Below are positions 52,383-61,250 of a stretch of 64,000 bases of DNA, piece by piece; position 1 is the first letter of the stretch, and each line of letters starts with the position of its first letter. Source of the stretch: Brevibacterium sp. CCUG 69071 (GTDB taxonomy: Bacteria; Actinomycetota; Actinomycetes; Actinomycetales; Brevibacteriaceae). The stretch covers positions 24,384 through 88,383 of the forward strand of contig NZ_PGFV01000010.1 in the NCBI RefSeq assembly GCF_021023135.1. The letters are read 5' to 3'. The notes beneath the pieces are model-generated. The model saw nothing but the letters and a program-made list of their open reading frames with translations. It did not search any database and had not been told where the DNA came from. Made by a program: the position numbers and the translations under genes.

Positions 52383-53552
52383 TCAGCCCCAGAGCTTGCA
52401 GTCGGTATGCACCTGGTCTTCGACTCCGGAGATCCAGTCCTCGGCGAAGACGACATGGCGGATCGCGCGGCGGGAGCTGTAGGCGTAGACGACGTGGATG
52501 AGTCCGTCGGCGTCGACGACTCCATGCGGGTATTCCTGTCGGCGATTGCTGCGGAGGTTGCCTTCGCCGGCGAAGCCGTCGCCGGCCTCGATCACGCGAC
52601 GCACCGGCCACGAACGTCCCTCGTCGGCGGACACGGCGATGACGATGCGCATGCGCTCGTAGGGCCAGACGACCTCACCGGGACCCTGCGCCACTTGGTG
52701 TTCGTTCGACACCAGCGCGAGCCTTCCCGAGGGCAGGAGAAACGCGCTGAGACCGGCATTGTTGTTGGGAATCTCCGTTGCTGACGGTTCGGTCCATGTG
52801 CGTCCGCCGTCCTCGGACCGGCTGAGGTAGACCCAGTCGGCGAAGCGCGAACGGAACAGGCAGACCAGACGGCCCGGTTCGAGCTCGACGACATTGGGGT
52901 GGACTCGGCCGGCGCTGTTCGGGAGATCGATCTGCTCCCAGGTCTCGCCGCTGTCGGAGGAGAGCTGCAGCACCGGCAGGTCCGAGACGTTCTTCGTGTC
53001 ATCGTCGAAGCACAGCCATTGCGGGTGCACCCAGGTGCCGTCGCTGAGGACCTGGATCGGCTGCCGTGCGAAGGTGCCCTCGCGGGAGAAGAGGGTCTCC
53101 GGATCGGACCATGTCTGCCCCTGATCGGCGGAGCGGACGACCTTGATCACGGAGGTGTGCTGCAGATTGAAGGTCTCCGGAACTCCGGACTGCCGGGAGA
53201 GCTGGGAGGTGTAGACCAGCCACACCTGCCCGTCCGGTGCCTCGAACAGGCCGGGGTTCTGGTCGGAGCGGATCTCGTCGTGGGTGACTGCTGCCGATTC
53301 TGACCAGGTGCCGGAGGCCTGGTCGAAGACGGAGACGAGGATGTCGATGTCCTTGTTTCCCTCGTCGCTGCCACCGAACCAGGCCGTCAGCAGGCCACCG
53401 CTGCGAAGCGCCAGGATCGAGGGAGCATGATTCGAGCGACGATCCGTCGGGATCACCGCGGCAGCTTCGCCGGAGTCCTCGAAGACTCGCAGGCGACCGT
53501 CGGCCGGAACCGGGGCGATGTGGTCGAGTGACGGATTCGAGAGCAGGTTCAT
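52383..53552 (-). CDS. Cytosolic BNR-repeat (sialidase-fold) protein
   Basis: A 389-residue six-bladed propeller protein of the sialidase superfamily (BNR_2-like). Asp-box motifs are present, for example SADQGQTWSDP, SSDSGETWEQ, SEDGGRTWTEP and SADEGRSWPV. There is no signal peptide, unlike secreted sialidases, so it acts inside the cell. Such proteins include hydrolases and lyases acting on uronate-containing oligosaccharides, but I cannot assign the reaction. It is 104 bases downstream of the second NRAMP-like gene on the same strand. AGGAG precedes the ATG. Confidence 0.82.
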   Translation of the reverse strand: MNLLSNPSLDHIAPVPADGRLRVFEDSGEAAAVIPTDRRSNHAPSILALRSGGLLTAWFGGSDEGNKDIDILVSVFDQASGTWSESAAVTHDEIRSDQNPGLFEAPDGQVWLVYTSQLSRQSGVPETFNLQHTSVIKVVRSADQGQTWSDPETLFSREGTFARQPIQVLSDGTWVHPQWLCFDDDTKNVSDLPVLQLSSDSGETWEQIDLPNSAGRVHPNVVELEPGRLVCLFRSRFADWVYLSRSEDGGRTWTEPSATEIPNNNAGLSAFLLPSGRLALVSNEHQVAQGPGEVVWPYERMRIVIAVSADEGRSWPVRRVIEAGDGFAGEGNLRSNRRQEYPHGVVDADGLIHVVYAYSSRRAIRHVVFAEDWISGVEDQVHTDCKLWG

Positions 53553-53656
53553 GTCTCACTCCTGTGGTGCTGTGATGGTTGCTTGTGGCGTCGGTCGTGT
53601 CTCGCACCGGTCATGTGCGGCGCTGGTCGCATGTCCTCATGGGCGCCGAGCGTGAC

Positions 53657-55030
53657 TCACCCGAAGGCCGTGGCGAACATGGCCGGAATCTGCAGTGCGA
53701 TCTGTACACCGACGATGATGGCGATGAGGCCGAGGACGGCCAGCAGAATCGTCTGCCACACCCGGTTCACACCGTAGTTCGTCATGTGCTTCTTCCGCGA
53801 GGTGAGCAGGAGGATGCAGACGACGATGATCGGCAGGCTCAGCACCGTCGAGATCGCGGTGCCGACGATATTCAGGGAGATCAGATCTGGTGCGCCGGGA
53901 ATTGTGGAGACCAGGGGCACGATGATGAAGACGATGGCCTGGATCCAGCGGAAAGCCGGGTTCTCCTCGTCGCGGCCGAGGTATCGACGCATCGACGGCA
54001 CAGTGTGGTTGATGCCGTTGATGGCCAGCTGGGCGAAGCCGCGAGACTGCGGTGGGAAGCTCGTCATCGCTGCGAAGAAGATGCACATCCACAGCAGGAA
54101 GGGACCGACCGGCCCGACTGCGACGGTGAGCATATGCGAGAGGTCGTACTCATCGCCGATCGAGAACCCCGGGTTGCCGGAGCGGAACTCAGCCGCGACG
54201 ATCCAGAAGAGCAGGTTGATGATGAGCAGAGGGGCCATGCCGACGATGAGGTCGAACTGCTGGAGCTTCCTGTATTTCGGGCCGATCCAACCCTTGTCGC
54301 GCATGAATCCCGAATACAGGAGGTTGGGCATATTGCCGGCGATCGTGCCGATGGTCGCCGAGGCGATGACGATCGGAGCGAAGGCCGAGGTGTTCTGCTC
54401 CTTGGGAATCTCGAAGGCCAGGCCTTGGAAGAAGCCGGCGATGTCGAAGGTGCCGATCTGGATGAGCGCGTAGACGAAGGCCGCGATCATGGCGACCGAG
54501 GCGAAACGGGCGAAGTACTCGAGTACGGTGAACTGTTTGCGCAGCATCACCAGGGTGAGTGTGAGCGCCACGATGATCACGGCACAGATGAAGCGACCCC
54601 AACCACCTCCCCATTCGCCGCCGGTGAGCTCGTGAAGGCCCGTGGCCGCCGCGAGAACGAAGGTCGCCTGGGTGATGAAGCCCGCGATGAGGACGACCGC
54701 AGCCATGACACCGGGGAGAATCGGCGAGAGCCGCGCGAAGCCGTCGAGGATCTGGGTGTCCCCGTGCTTATTCATCAGCGTGTACTTGGCGATCGACGAG
54801 ATGATGAACGTGCGGGCGACGAGCGAGAGGACCAAGGTCCACAGGAGCGCGTAGCCGTAGGATGCGCCCGAGACCGACGAGCTGACGAGGTCGCCCGTGC
54901 CGAGGAACGACATGGCGAGAACGAGTCCCGGACCCACCGAGGTGATCAGTGAGAGTCCGCGCGGGATGGGCACCTGCTCGGGTTTGGCCGAAGCGGAATG
55001 CTGAGTGGGGCTATGGACGTCACTGGCCAT
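53657..55030 (-). CDS. Second NRAMP-fold transporter lacking canonical metal motifs
   Basis: A 457-residue membrane protein with about 11 segments. The position of DPGN holds GTGD (44-47, in SFLGTGDLVSSSVSGAS), and helix 6 reads NMPNLLYSGF, keeping Met-Pro but with Asn for His. It is only distantly similar to the first NRAMP-like protein. It lies upstream of the BNR gene and divergent from a TauE gene, with two TTGCG-type operators between. A carrier for the organic substrate of the cluster is plausible; metal transport is not excluded. Confidence 0.82.
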   Translation of the reverse strand: MASDVHSPTQHSASAKPEQVPIPRGLSLITSVGPGLVLAMSFLGTGDLVSSSVSGASYGYALLWTLVLSLVARTFIISSIAKYTLMNKHGDTQILDGFARLSPILPGVMAAVVLIAGFITQATFVLAAATGLHELTGGEWGGGWGRFICAVIIVALTLTLVMLRKQFTVLEYFARFASVAMIAAFVYALIQIGTFDIAGFFQGLAFEIPKEQNTSAFAPIVIASATIGTIAGNMPNLLYSGFMRDKGWIGPKYRKLQQFDLIVGMAPLLIINLLFWIVAAEFRSGNPGFSIGDEYDLSHMLTVAVGPVGPFLLWMCIFFAAMTSFPPQSRGFAQLAINGINHTVPSMRRYLGRDEENPAFRWIQAIVFIIVPLVSTIPGAPDLISLNIVGTAISTVLSLPIIVVCILLLTSRKKHMTNYGVNRVWQTILLAVLGLIAIIVGVQIALQIPAMFATAFG

Positions 55031-55123
55031 GTCGTACGCTCCGATTGCTGATTGACTATGTGGAGGTGTCCACAGCGTCGTGCATTCACGACATTGTGCC
55101 ACCGGCTGTTTCTCTGTTGACGT

Positions 55124-55172
55124 CTGCGTGATTTACGTAATCATTGAAACACATATTGCGTGTTTCGCGCAG
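55124..55172. promoter_or_regulatory. Two TTGCG-N7-CGCAA-type operators, NRAMP-like/TauE intergenic
   Basis: CTGCGTGATTTACGTAA (55124-55140) and TTGCGTGTTTCGCGCAG (55156-55172) each match the palindrome with one or two changes. They are 32 bases apart, about three helical turns, so two dimers could bind the same face. A half-site TTCGCGCAA follows near 55206. They occupy the 301-base divergent gap, which holds nothing else clear. Confidence 0.6.
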
Positions 55173-55331
55173 ATGCTGTGTCCAAATCATAGGACGATGG
55201 AACGGTTCGCGCAATACCGTGGCAGAGTGGATACGTTGGAATCGGCGGCGCAGACCTCCGAGCGCAATGTCGCTGCCGCTCATTGCCCGCATCGGAGAAG
55301 TCGAGCGACGAAGCAGAGGAGCACTGGGTCG

Positions 55332-56060
55332 ATGGAGATCGTCAGCTACATCATCATCGGTGTCGTCGTCCTCGGTTCGGCGTGCCTCCAAGGCTCGATC
55401 GGCTTCGGTCTCGGCATGATCACCGCCCCGGTTCTCGCGCTGCTGCGCCCCGATCTGCTGCCGGCTGCCCTGCTTCTCCTGGCCACGCTGACCTCGCTCA
55501 CCGCGTTTCTGCGCGAACGCAGCGACGTCGATTGGAGACTCGTCGGATGGGGTGCCCTCGGCCGGCTGCCCGGCATCGCGGTGGGAACCGCCGCCGTCGT
55601 GATGCTGCCGGACACAGGCCTCTCACTTCTGCTCGCGATCACCGTCCTCGGCGGCGTGGCCTTCAGCCTGGTGGGCTGGTCCCCCGAGGCAAACGGACGC
55701 AATATGTTCTTCGCGAGCAGCGTCTCCGGCATCTTCGGCACCGCCACGAGCATCGGCGGACCTCCCATCGCCCTGGTCCTCCGCGCTCTGGATCCGTCTC
55801 CGATGCGATCGACGATGAGCGCCTATTTCACCCTGGGAAGCATCCTCTCGCTGACGGGACTGACCATCGGAGGCGAAGTCAGAAGCGACCACCTCATTGC
55901 CGCGGCGACCCTGCTGCCGTTCATGCTCGTCGGCCTGTGGCTGTCGAACTTCGTCATTCGCCGCGCCGACCGCAAGGTGCTCTACCGTTTGGCGGTGTGC
56001 GCGTCGATCGCCGGCGCGCTGCTGGTCATCGGCGAGGTGGTGTTCTCCGCGATCGGGTGA
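55332..56060 (+). CDS. TauE/SafE-family membrane protein
   Basis: A 242-residue membrane protein with seven or eight segments and the paired family motifs CLQGSIGFGLGMITAP and GTATSIGGPPIALVL. It probably transports a small organic or sulfur-containing anion. AGAGGAG precedes the ATG. It is transcribed divergently from the second NRAMP-like gene under the shared operators, so it belongs to the same regulon. It is a paralogue of the TauE protein at 23290. Confidence 0.83.
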   Translation: MEIVSYIIIGVVVLGSACLQGSIGFGLGMITAPVLALLRPDLLPAALLLLATLTSLTAFLRERSDVDWRLVGWGALGRLPGIAVGTAAVVMLPDTGLSLLLAITVLGGVAFSLVGWSPEANGRNMFFASSVSGIFGTATSIGGPPIALVLRALDPSPMRSTMSAYFTLGSILSLTGLTIGGEVRSDHLIAAATLLPFMLVGLWLSNFVIRRADRKVLYRLAVCASIAGALLVIGEVVFSAIG

Positions 56061-56125
56061 GGCAGATCGGGTGAGGAAGTCGGGGAATCTCCACGTAGGA
56101 TGCGACCTCCGAAATCATCCCTTGC

Positions 56126-56872
56126 CTACGTCGGGATGTAGGAGAGGAACATCGACACCAACGTGGCCACGACGACCGAGTTGAAGACGAACGCGAGGAT
56201 GACGTTGGTGCGAACCAGTCGCCATCCGGGTCGGGTCGTCGCTTTCCCAGGGAGTGCGGCCGTCATCGTCGAGGAGAGTACGGAGAAGGTCAGATAGTCG
56301 CCGAACGCGCGCTCCTCAGGCATATCGAACTCAAGTTGCCGAGCGTGTGCGCTGCCGCCGCCTCCGAGGTCGAGGCGCATGTATTCGAGGGCGAACGAAT
56401 ACACCATGACCGCCCATGAGGCGACGACGTTGGCCAGTCCGAGGATCACAGCGAGACTGACGCTCGCCCCGGATCCCATCGTGACGAGAAAGACGTTGAG
56501 AATGACCGCGAGATACGCCGCGACCGCCGCCCAGGACACCGCTCCGCCCATGGTGAAATACCGCGCCCAGGACGTGCGCTTGCGGGCGAGTGCCCACCGC
56601 GAATGCACGATGAGTTCGGTTTCGTCCAGCTCGTTCAGCCCGGCATGAGTCCACAGCAGGTAGACGAACGCGAACAGCGGCCAGGTGACCAGGAAGATCG
56701 AGATGAGCCTCTCGGTGAGGTCGGCCAGGTCAGTGGCGTCAGCTTCCGTGCCAAGCGGGTCGAATCCGAATCCCAGCACCAAGACGAGTCCGACGACCAG
56801 CGCGGGCACCATGGCCACGTTCGCGCGTGTATCGTCGGAGATCGTAATGGTCTGACTGTGCTTGGGTCGCAT
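56126..56872 (-). CDS. DUF1345 family membrane protein
   Basis: A 248-residue membrane protein with five or six segments. The DUF1345 marks are a central WALARKRTSWARYFTMGGAVSW region and the C-terminal ERAFGDYLTFSVLSSTMTA. Function unknown. It converges with the TauE gene and is a single gene. Confidence 0.75.
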   Translation of the reverse strand: MRPKHSQTITISDDTRANVAMVPALVVGLVLVLGFGFDPLGTEADATDLADLTERLISIFLVTWPLFAFVYLLWTHAGLNELDETELIVHSRWALARKRTSWARYFTMGGAVSWAAVAAYLAVILNVFLVTMGSGASVSLAVILGLANVVASWAVMVYSFALEYMRLDLGGGGSAHARQLEFDMPEERAFGDYLTFSVLSSTMTAALPGKATTRPGWRLVRTNVILAFVFNSVVVATLVSMFLSYIPT

Positions 56873-56964
56873 GTCCGGACGGCTCCGCTTCGTTCGTGGC
56901 CGGTGGGCTCGATTTCAGCTTAGCCGAGGCCGCGCTTCGAGCGACCAGTTCAACCTCGGTGCCC

Positions 56965-58266
56965 TCAGGAACCCAAGAGCCCCGCGACGAAATCGAGCAG
57001 CCCGCGATCGTCGTGGGGTCGGCCGACGATCTGCACTGACTCCGGCTTCACCAGGCCCGCACCATACGCGTCATCCCCCAACACCACCTCGGCGACAGTA
57101 CCGATCGGCACTGTCACCGCGGGCCAGCCCAGCACATTGAAGGGCATCGCATAGCGGATGAATGGCGAAGAGGATTCCGGACCGATCTGATCCCAGCGCA
57201 GGACGTCACCCTCGATGGCCGGGGTGACGATGAAGTCGACCTCGTCGAAGATACCCAGCGCCGAGGCGCGCAGCTCTTCCAGCGCCCCGACCTGTTCTCG
57301 GTAGTCCACCTCGGTAATGGTCTGCCCGGCCATGATCTTCGCCCACACGCCGGGCTGGTACAGCTCCCCCTGCTCCTCGGCGAACCGCTGGTGCAGGACG
57401 GTGGCTTCGAAGCGGCGCACGATGTCGTAGATCCCGAACAGCCGTTTAATGATCTCGCCCAGTTCCTCCGACCTCGCCGAGGTTGTCCTGACGTTCCCGA
57501 GATGCGCCTCGACCCAGCGCTGTGCGACGTCCGCCGATGCCTCGGCTGCGTTGAGAAGACTGAGGTCGAGCGCGGGGACGGTATCCGCCCCAGAGAAGTC
57601 TGACCCAGGGTCGTCCGCTCCGGACTTGCCCTCCCCGACGCCCGCAATCACCTCGAACGCCGAGGTGAGCAGCCCGATGTCGCGTGCGAACAGTCCGACC
57701 GTGTCGAAGGACGGCGCCAGGGGAAACACCCCGTCGGTGGACACGGTTCCGAAGGTCGGTTTGAAGCCGATGATGCCTTGGCAGGCGGCCGGAACCCGCA
57801 CCGATCCGGCAGTATCCGTGCCGAGCGCCAGCGGCACCACCCCGGCGGCCACCAGCGCTGCCGATCCGGAGCTCGACCCTCCGGTGCACAGTGCGGGGTC
57901 GAGCGGATTGACCACGCGGCCGAAGGCACTCTCATCGCCGAGGATGCCGTACGAGAATTCCTGACAGTTCGTCTTCGCCACCGGCAGTGCCCCGGCCTTC
58001 TCCAAGAGGGTGACGACCGGCGCGGTGGCGCTCGGGTCGGGCCCGGTGCTGACGTCCGACCCCATCGTCGTCGGGAAGCCGGCCACGTCGATGACGTCCT
58101 TGATCGCGAAGGTCACCCCTTCGAGGGCGCGTGCAGGTTCACCGGAAGCGACGCGTTCCGCGGACTTCCGCCCGAGGTTGCGTGCCCGATCGGCCATCAC
58201 CGAGGTGACGGCGTTGAGTTCTCGTCCGAGGCCGTCGACGGCGGCGATCGTCTCGTCCAGGCTCAT
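56965..58266 (-). CDS. Amidase signature family enzyme
   Basis: A 433-residue amidase with the Ser-cisSer-Lys triad: Lys in TFAIKDVIDVAGF, and the two Ser in CTGGSSSGSAALVAAG and DTAGSVRVPA. It is the last gene of a four-gene operon. Its ATG overlaps the stop of the preceding amidase. Substrate unknown; the family includes GatA, allophanate hydrolase and nicotinamidase-like enzymes. Confidence 0.88.
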   Translation of the reverse strand: MSLDETIAAVDGLGRELNAVTSVMADRARNLGRKSAERVASGEPARALEGVTFAIKDVIDVAGFPTTMGSDVSTGPDPSATAPVVTLLEKAGALPVAKTNCQEFSYGILGDESAFGRVVNPLDPALCTGGSSSGSAALVAAGVVPLALGTDTAGSVRVPAACQGIIGFKPTFGTVSTDGVFPLAPSFDTVGLFARDIGLLTSAFEVIAGVGEGKSGADDPGSDFSGADTVPALDLSLLNAAEASADVAQRWVEAHLGNVRTTSARSEELGEIIKRLFGIYDIVRRFEATVLHQRFAEEQGELYQPGVWAKIMAGQTITEVDYREQVGALEELRASALGIFDEVDFIVTPAIEGDVLRWDQIGPESSSPFIRYAMPFNVLGWPAVTVPIGTVAEVVLGDDAYGAGLVKPESVQIVGRPHDDRGLLDFVAGLLGS

Positions 58267-59807
58267 CCCGGCGCAATCCCCGTCCACGGCCTCAGCTGCT
58301 CCACCGCGGCCGCCACGTCGAAGGCGGTCCGGTCGTCATAGGGGTGGGCGACGACCTGCAGTCCGGTCGGGATTCCGCAGTCGGCCATGCCAGAGGGCAC
58401 GTTGACGATCGGCACCCGATTGCAGATGTTGAACGGCATCGTCATGTGCGCCTGCCAGTAGTGCTCGAGCCGCACTCCCCCGGCGGCGCCATTTCCGCCG
58501 TCGCCAGCATCTTCCCGTCCCACACCGGTCGAGTCGATCGTGATCCCGTCGAGATAGCTGCCGCCGGCTTCCAATCCCGCCACCGCCGAGGTGGGCGCCA
58601 AGAGCACATCGAACCCGTCCATCGCGGCCGCGAGCTCCGCCTGGATCTGCGCTTCCATCGTCAGTCCTTCGAAGAACGAGCGGCGGTCGGCCACCGCCTC
58701 GGCGTCGGCCATGAATCGCAGCGTGTAGTCGGCCAGGGTGTCTTCGTGACCGCGGGTCGTCGCCCGCATCGCCGGCGCGAGCAGATGGCCGAAATGGGTG
58801 AAGGCGGTCTCGAAGATCCGCTCGGCCGTCCATGGCAGTTCGATCTCTTCGACGACGGCTCCTGCGGCCTCCAGCGCCGAGGCGACCGCCCGGGTATTGG
58901 CGATGATGCCCTCGCCGACGGGGAAGTCCCCCAAGCGCAGGCACAGCGCCACCCGACGTCCGCGCAGACGTTCGACCGCCTCGGCGGGGTCGAAATCGGA
59001 GAGGAAATCCGGCGAATCGATCGTCGCGTGATCGCCGGGATCGACGCCGACCATCACCCGCGAGACCAGCGCAGCGTCGGCGACGGTGCGCGTCATCGGT
59101 CCGTCCCCGCGGTACCAGTCGGCGGCCAGAGGCTGGGCACCGGGGATCCGGCCGTATGGCGCCTTATATCCGACGGTGCCGGTGAAAGCGGCGGGCAATC
59201 GTGTCGAACCGGCGATGTCCGAGGCCGTCGCCAAGGGCGCGAAGCCGGCGGCCAGGGCGGCTCCTGAACCGCCGGACGAGCCGCCGGGTGAGAGATCGGG
59301 GTTCCAGGGGTTGCGGGTCACGCCCCACATCGGCGAATGCGTGACCGTCGCGCAGCTGAACTCGGGCGAGGTCACGCGGGCGTGGACGAAGCCGCCGGCA
59401 GCACGGATGCGGGCGATGACGGCGGCGTCCGCCTCGGCGATGGTGTCGCGTTCGTGGATGAGACCTTGACTCAGGGTGCGCCCGGCGATCGCGTGCTTCT
59501 CCTTGGCGATGACGGGCAGTCCGAGCAGCGGCCGGGAGTCTGCCGCCTCGGCGAGGTCATCGGATGTGGCGTTCGCGTAGAAGCGTTCGGCCTCCCGCGC
59601 AGCGGTGACCGCCTCCTCGACGACCTCCGTGACCGCATTGATGCGCTCGTCCTCGGTGGTGATGCGGCCGATGAGGGCGGACAGGTAGTCGACCGGGGAG
59701 AGCTCCTTCGACCGGAACCGGGCCAGCGCCTCGGTGGCGGACAGGGCCCAGGTCTCCGTGTCGGCGGTCGTGCTCTGTGTGCCCGCCGAGGTGGGTGTGG
59801 AGCTCAT
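58263..59807 (-). CDS. Amidase signature family enzyme
   Basis: A 514-residue amidase with catalytic Lys in PVIAKEKHAIAG, and the Ser pair in SPGGSSGGSGAALAAG and SDIAGSTRLPA. It is about 80 residues longer than its neighbour and only distantly related to it. It overlaps by 4 bases both the M20 gene upstream and the amidase downstream, so all three are translationally coupled and probably act in sequence. Confidence 0.9.
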   Translation of the reverse strand: MSSTPTSAGTQSTTADTETWALSATEALARFRSKELSPVDYLSALIGRITTEDERINAVTEVVEEAVTAAREAERFYANATSDDLAEAADSRPLLGLPVIAKEKHAIAGRTLSQGLIHERDTIAEADAAVIARIRAAGGFVHARVTSPEFSCATVTHSPMWGVTRNPWNPDLSPGGSSGGSGAALAAGFAPLATASDIAGSTRLPAAFTGTVGYKAPYGRIPGAQPLAADWYRGDGPMTRTVADAALVSRVMVGVDPGDHATIDSPDFLSDFDPAEAVERLRGRRVALCLRLGDFPVGEGIIANTRAVASALEAAGAVVEEIELPWTAERIFETAFTHFGHLLAPAMRATTRGHEDTLADYTLRFMADAEAVADRRSFFEGLTMEAQIQAELAAAMDGFDVLLAPTSAVAGLEAGGSYLDGITIDSTGVGREDAGDGGNGAAGGVRLEHYWQAHMTMPFNICNRVPIVNVPSGMADCGIPTGLQVVAHPYDDRTAFDVAAAVEQLRPWTGIAPG

Positions 59808-61198
59808 GGGTCCACCCTAGCGTTCGAGGCTGACACGGTGGCGCCTTCGGCGATTGCGGGCGAACCAACCAGAACCTCCGCGACGGATCTGCCGACCCAT
59901 ACTTCGCCGTTGCGGTCCTCGCCGAGCTCCCCGCCGACCAATTCCGTGGCCACATTCGTGAGGACTCGCAGGCCGCGGACCATGTCCTCATCGGTGGTGA
60001 ACTCGCGTTCGCAGTGGGACACTCCGTCGACGCTGGGCACGAACATCATCACGGCGGGCACGCGGTGGTTCATCGCCACGGAATCGTGGCCGGCCATGGT
60101 CTCGAGGCGGCGGATGCTCAGCCCTTCGTTGGCCGCGGACTTCTCGGCGAGTTCGACACCGGTTTCGGGGAAGTGGCGTTTGTCGCGGAGGTCGAAGTCC
60201 GCGACATCGATGGTGATGTCGTGGTCGCGGGCGATCTCGGCGATCTGGGAGCGAAGGCGGTCGCGGGCGGCTGTGACGATGGCCGGGTCGGAGGAGCGGA
60301 GGTCGGCGACCATGTGCACACGGCGGGGCACGACGATGGGCGAGTTCGGTTCGACGACGTGCTGACCGACCGAGGACACGAGGGCCTCGTCCTCGAAATC
60401 GTTGACCACCTCGGCGACGGCGAGCACGACTTTGGAGGCGGCGACGAGGGCGTCGTGGCGGTCGGCCATAGCGGTAGCACCGGTGTGGGACTGTTCGCCG
60501 AGGACGTCGATATCGAGCTTCTGCGTGTACCAGCTGGCTTCGACGACGCCGATGTCGGTGGCCTCGCGCTCTAAGATGCGGCCCTGCTCGATGTGGATCT
60601 CGGCGTAGGAGATCGCCTCGGGCGGGGTATCGGTGCCGGCGTAGCCGATGGTCTTGAGTGCCTCGGCGACGGAGGTCCCTTCGAGGTCTTCCACGGCGAG
60701 CATCTCCTCGAGGTCGAAGAGGCCCGCGTACACCGAGCTGCCCATGATCGAGGGGGCGAAGCGGCCGCCCTCCTCGTTGAACCAGTTGACCACGGCGAGG
60801 TTGAATTCGGGCACCTGCCCGGATTCGGCGAGGCTCTCCTTGACCCGCAGCGCCGCGAAGAGTGCGGCGATGACACCGTAGGCGCCGTCGAAGCGTCCGC
60901 CGAGCGGCTGGGAGTCGAGGTGGGAGCCGATGAGGACGTAGGGAGCGGTGGGGGTGCCGGTGGTGTCAGAACTCTCGGGGACGAGTTGGAGGCAGGCGAA
61001 CATATTGCCGATCGCGTCGATGCGGAGATCGAATCCGTTGCGGGCTGCCCAGTCGCGCATCCAGTCGCGCGTCGCCTTGTCCTCGGGAGTGAGCGCTTGG
61101 CGGTCGACGCCGTTGTTGTCGGTGGCGCCAATGCTCGCGACATGGTGGAAGTCGGCGAGGAAGGCGGCGTCGGTCGAGGAGGTGGGTGCTGCGGTCAT
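59804..61198 (-). CDS. M20-family hydrolase (beta-ureidopropionase/N-carbamoyl-amino-acid hydrolase-like)
   Basis: A 464-residue binuclear metal amidohydrolase. Metal-site motifs are GSHLDSQPLGGRFDGAYG and WFNEEGGRFAPS; a later His is in MAGHDSVAMN. Relatives cleave N-carbamoyl groups from amino acids in hydantoin, pyrimidine or allantoin breakdown. The ATG of MTAAPTSSTD was chosen from family alignment. It follows the transporter by 52 bases and overlaps the amidase downstream (ATGA). Confidence 0.86.
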   Translation of the reverse strand: MTAAPTSSTDAAFLADFHHVASIGATDNNGVDRQALTPEDKATRDWMRDWAARNGFDLRIDAIGNMFACLQLVPESSDTTGTPTAPYVLIGSHLDSQPLGGRFDGAYGVIAALFAALRVKESLAESGQVPEFNLAVVNWFNEEGGRFAPSIMGSSVYAGLFDLEEMLAVEDLEGTSVAEALKTIGYAGTDTPPEAISYAEIHIEQGRILEREATDIGVVEASWYTQKLDIDVLGEQSHTGATAMADRHDALVAASKVVLAVAEVVNDFEDEALVSSVGQHVVEPNSPIVVPRRVHMVADLRSSDPAIVTAARDRLRSQIAEIARDHDITIDVADFDLRDKRHFPETGVELAEKSAANEGLSIRRLETMAGHDSVAMNHRVPAVMMFVPSVDGVSHCEREFTTDEDMVRGLRVLTNVATELVGGELGEDRNGEVWVGRSVAEVLVGSPAIAEGATVSASNARVDP

Positions 61199-61250
61199 GC
61201 TGGTGCTTCGCTTTCTCTTGTCGGAACGGTGTCGTGGTCGCGGGTGATTC

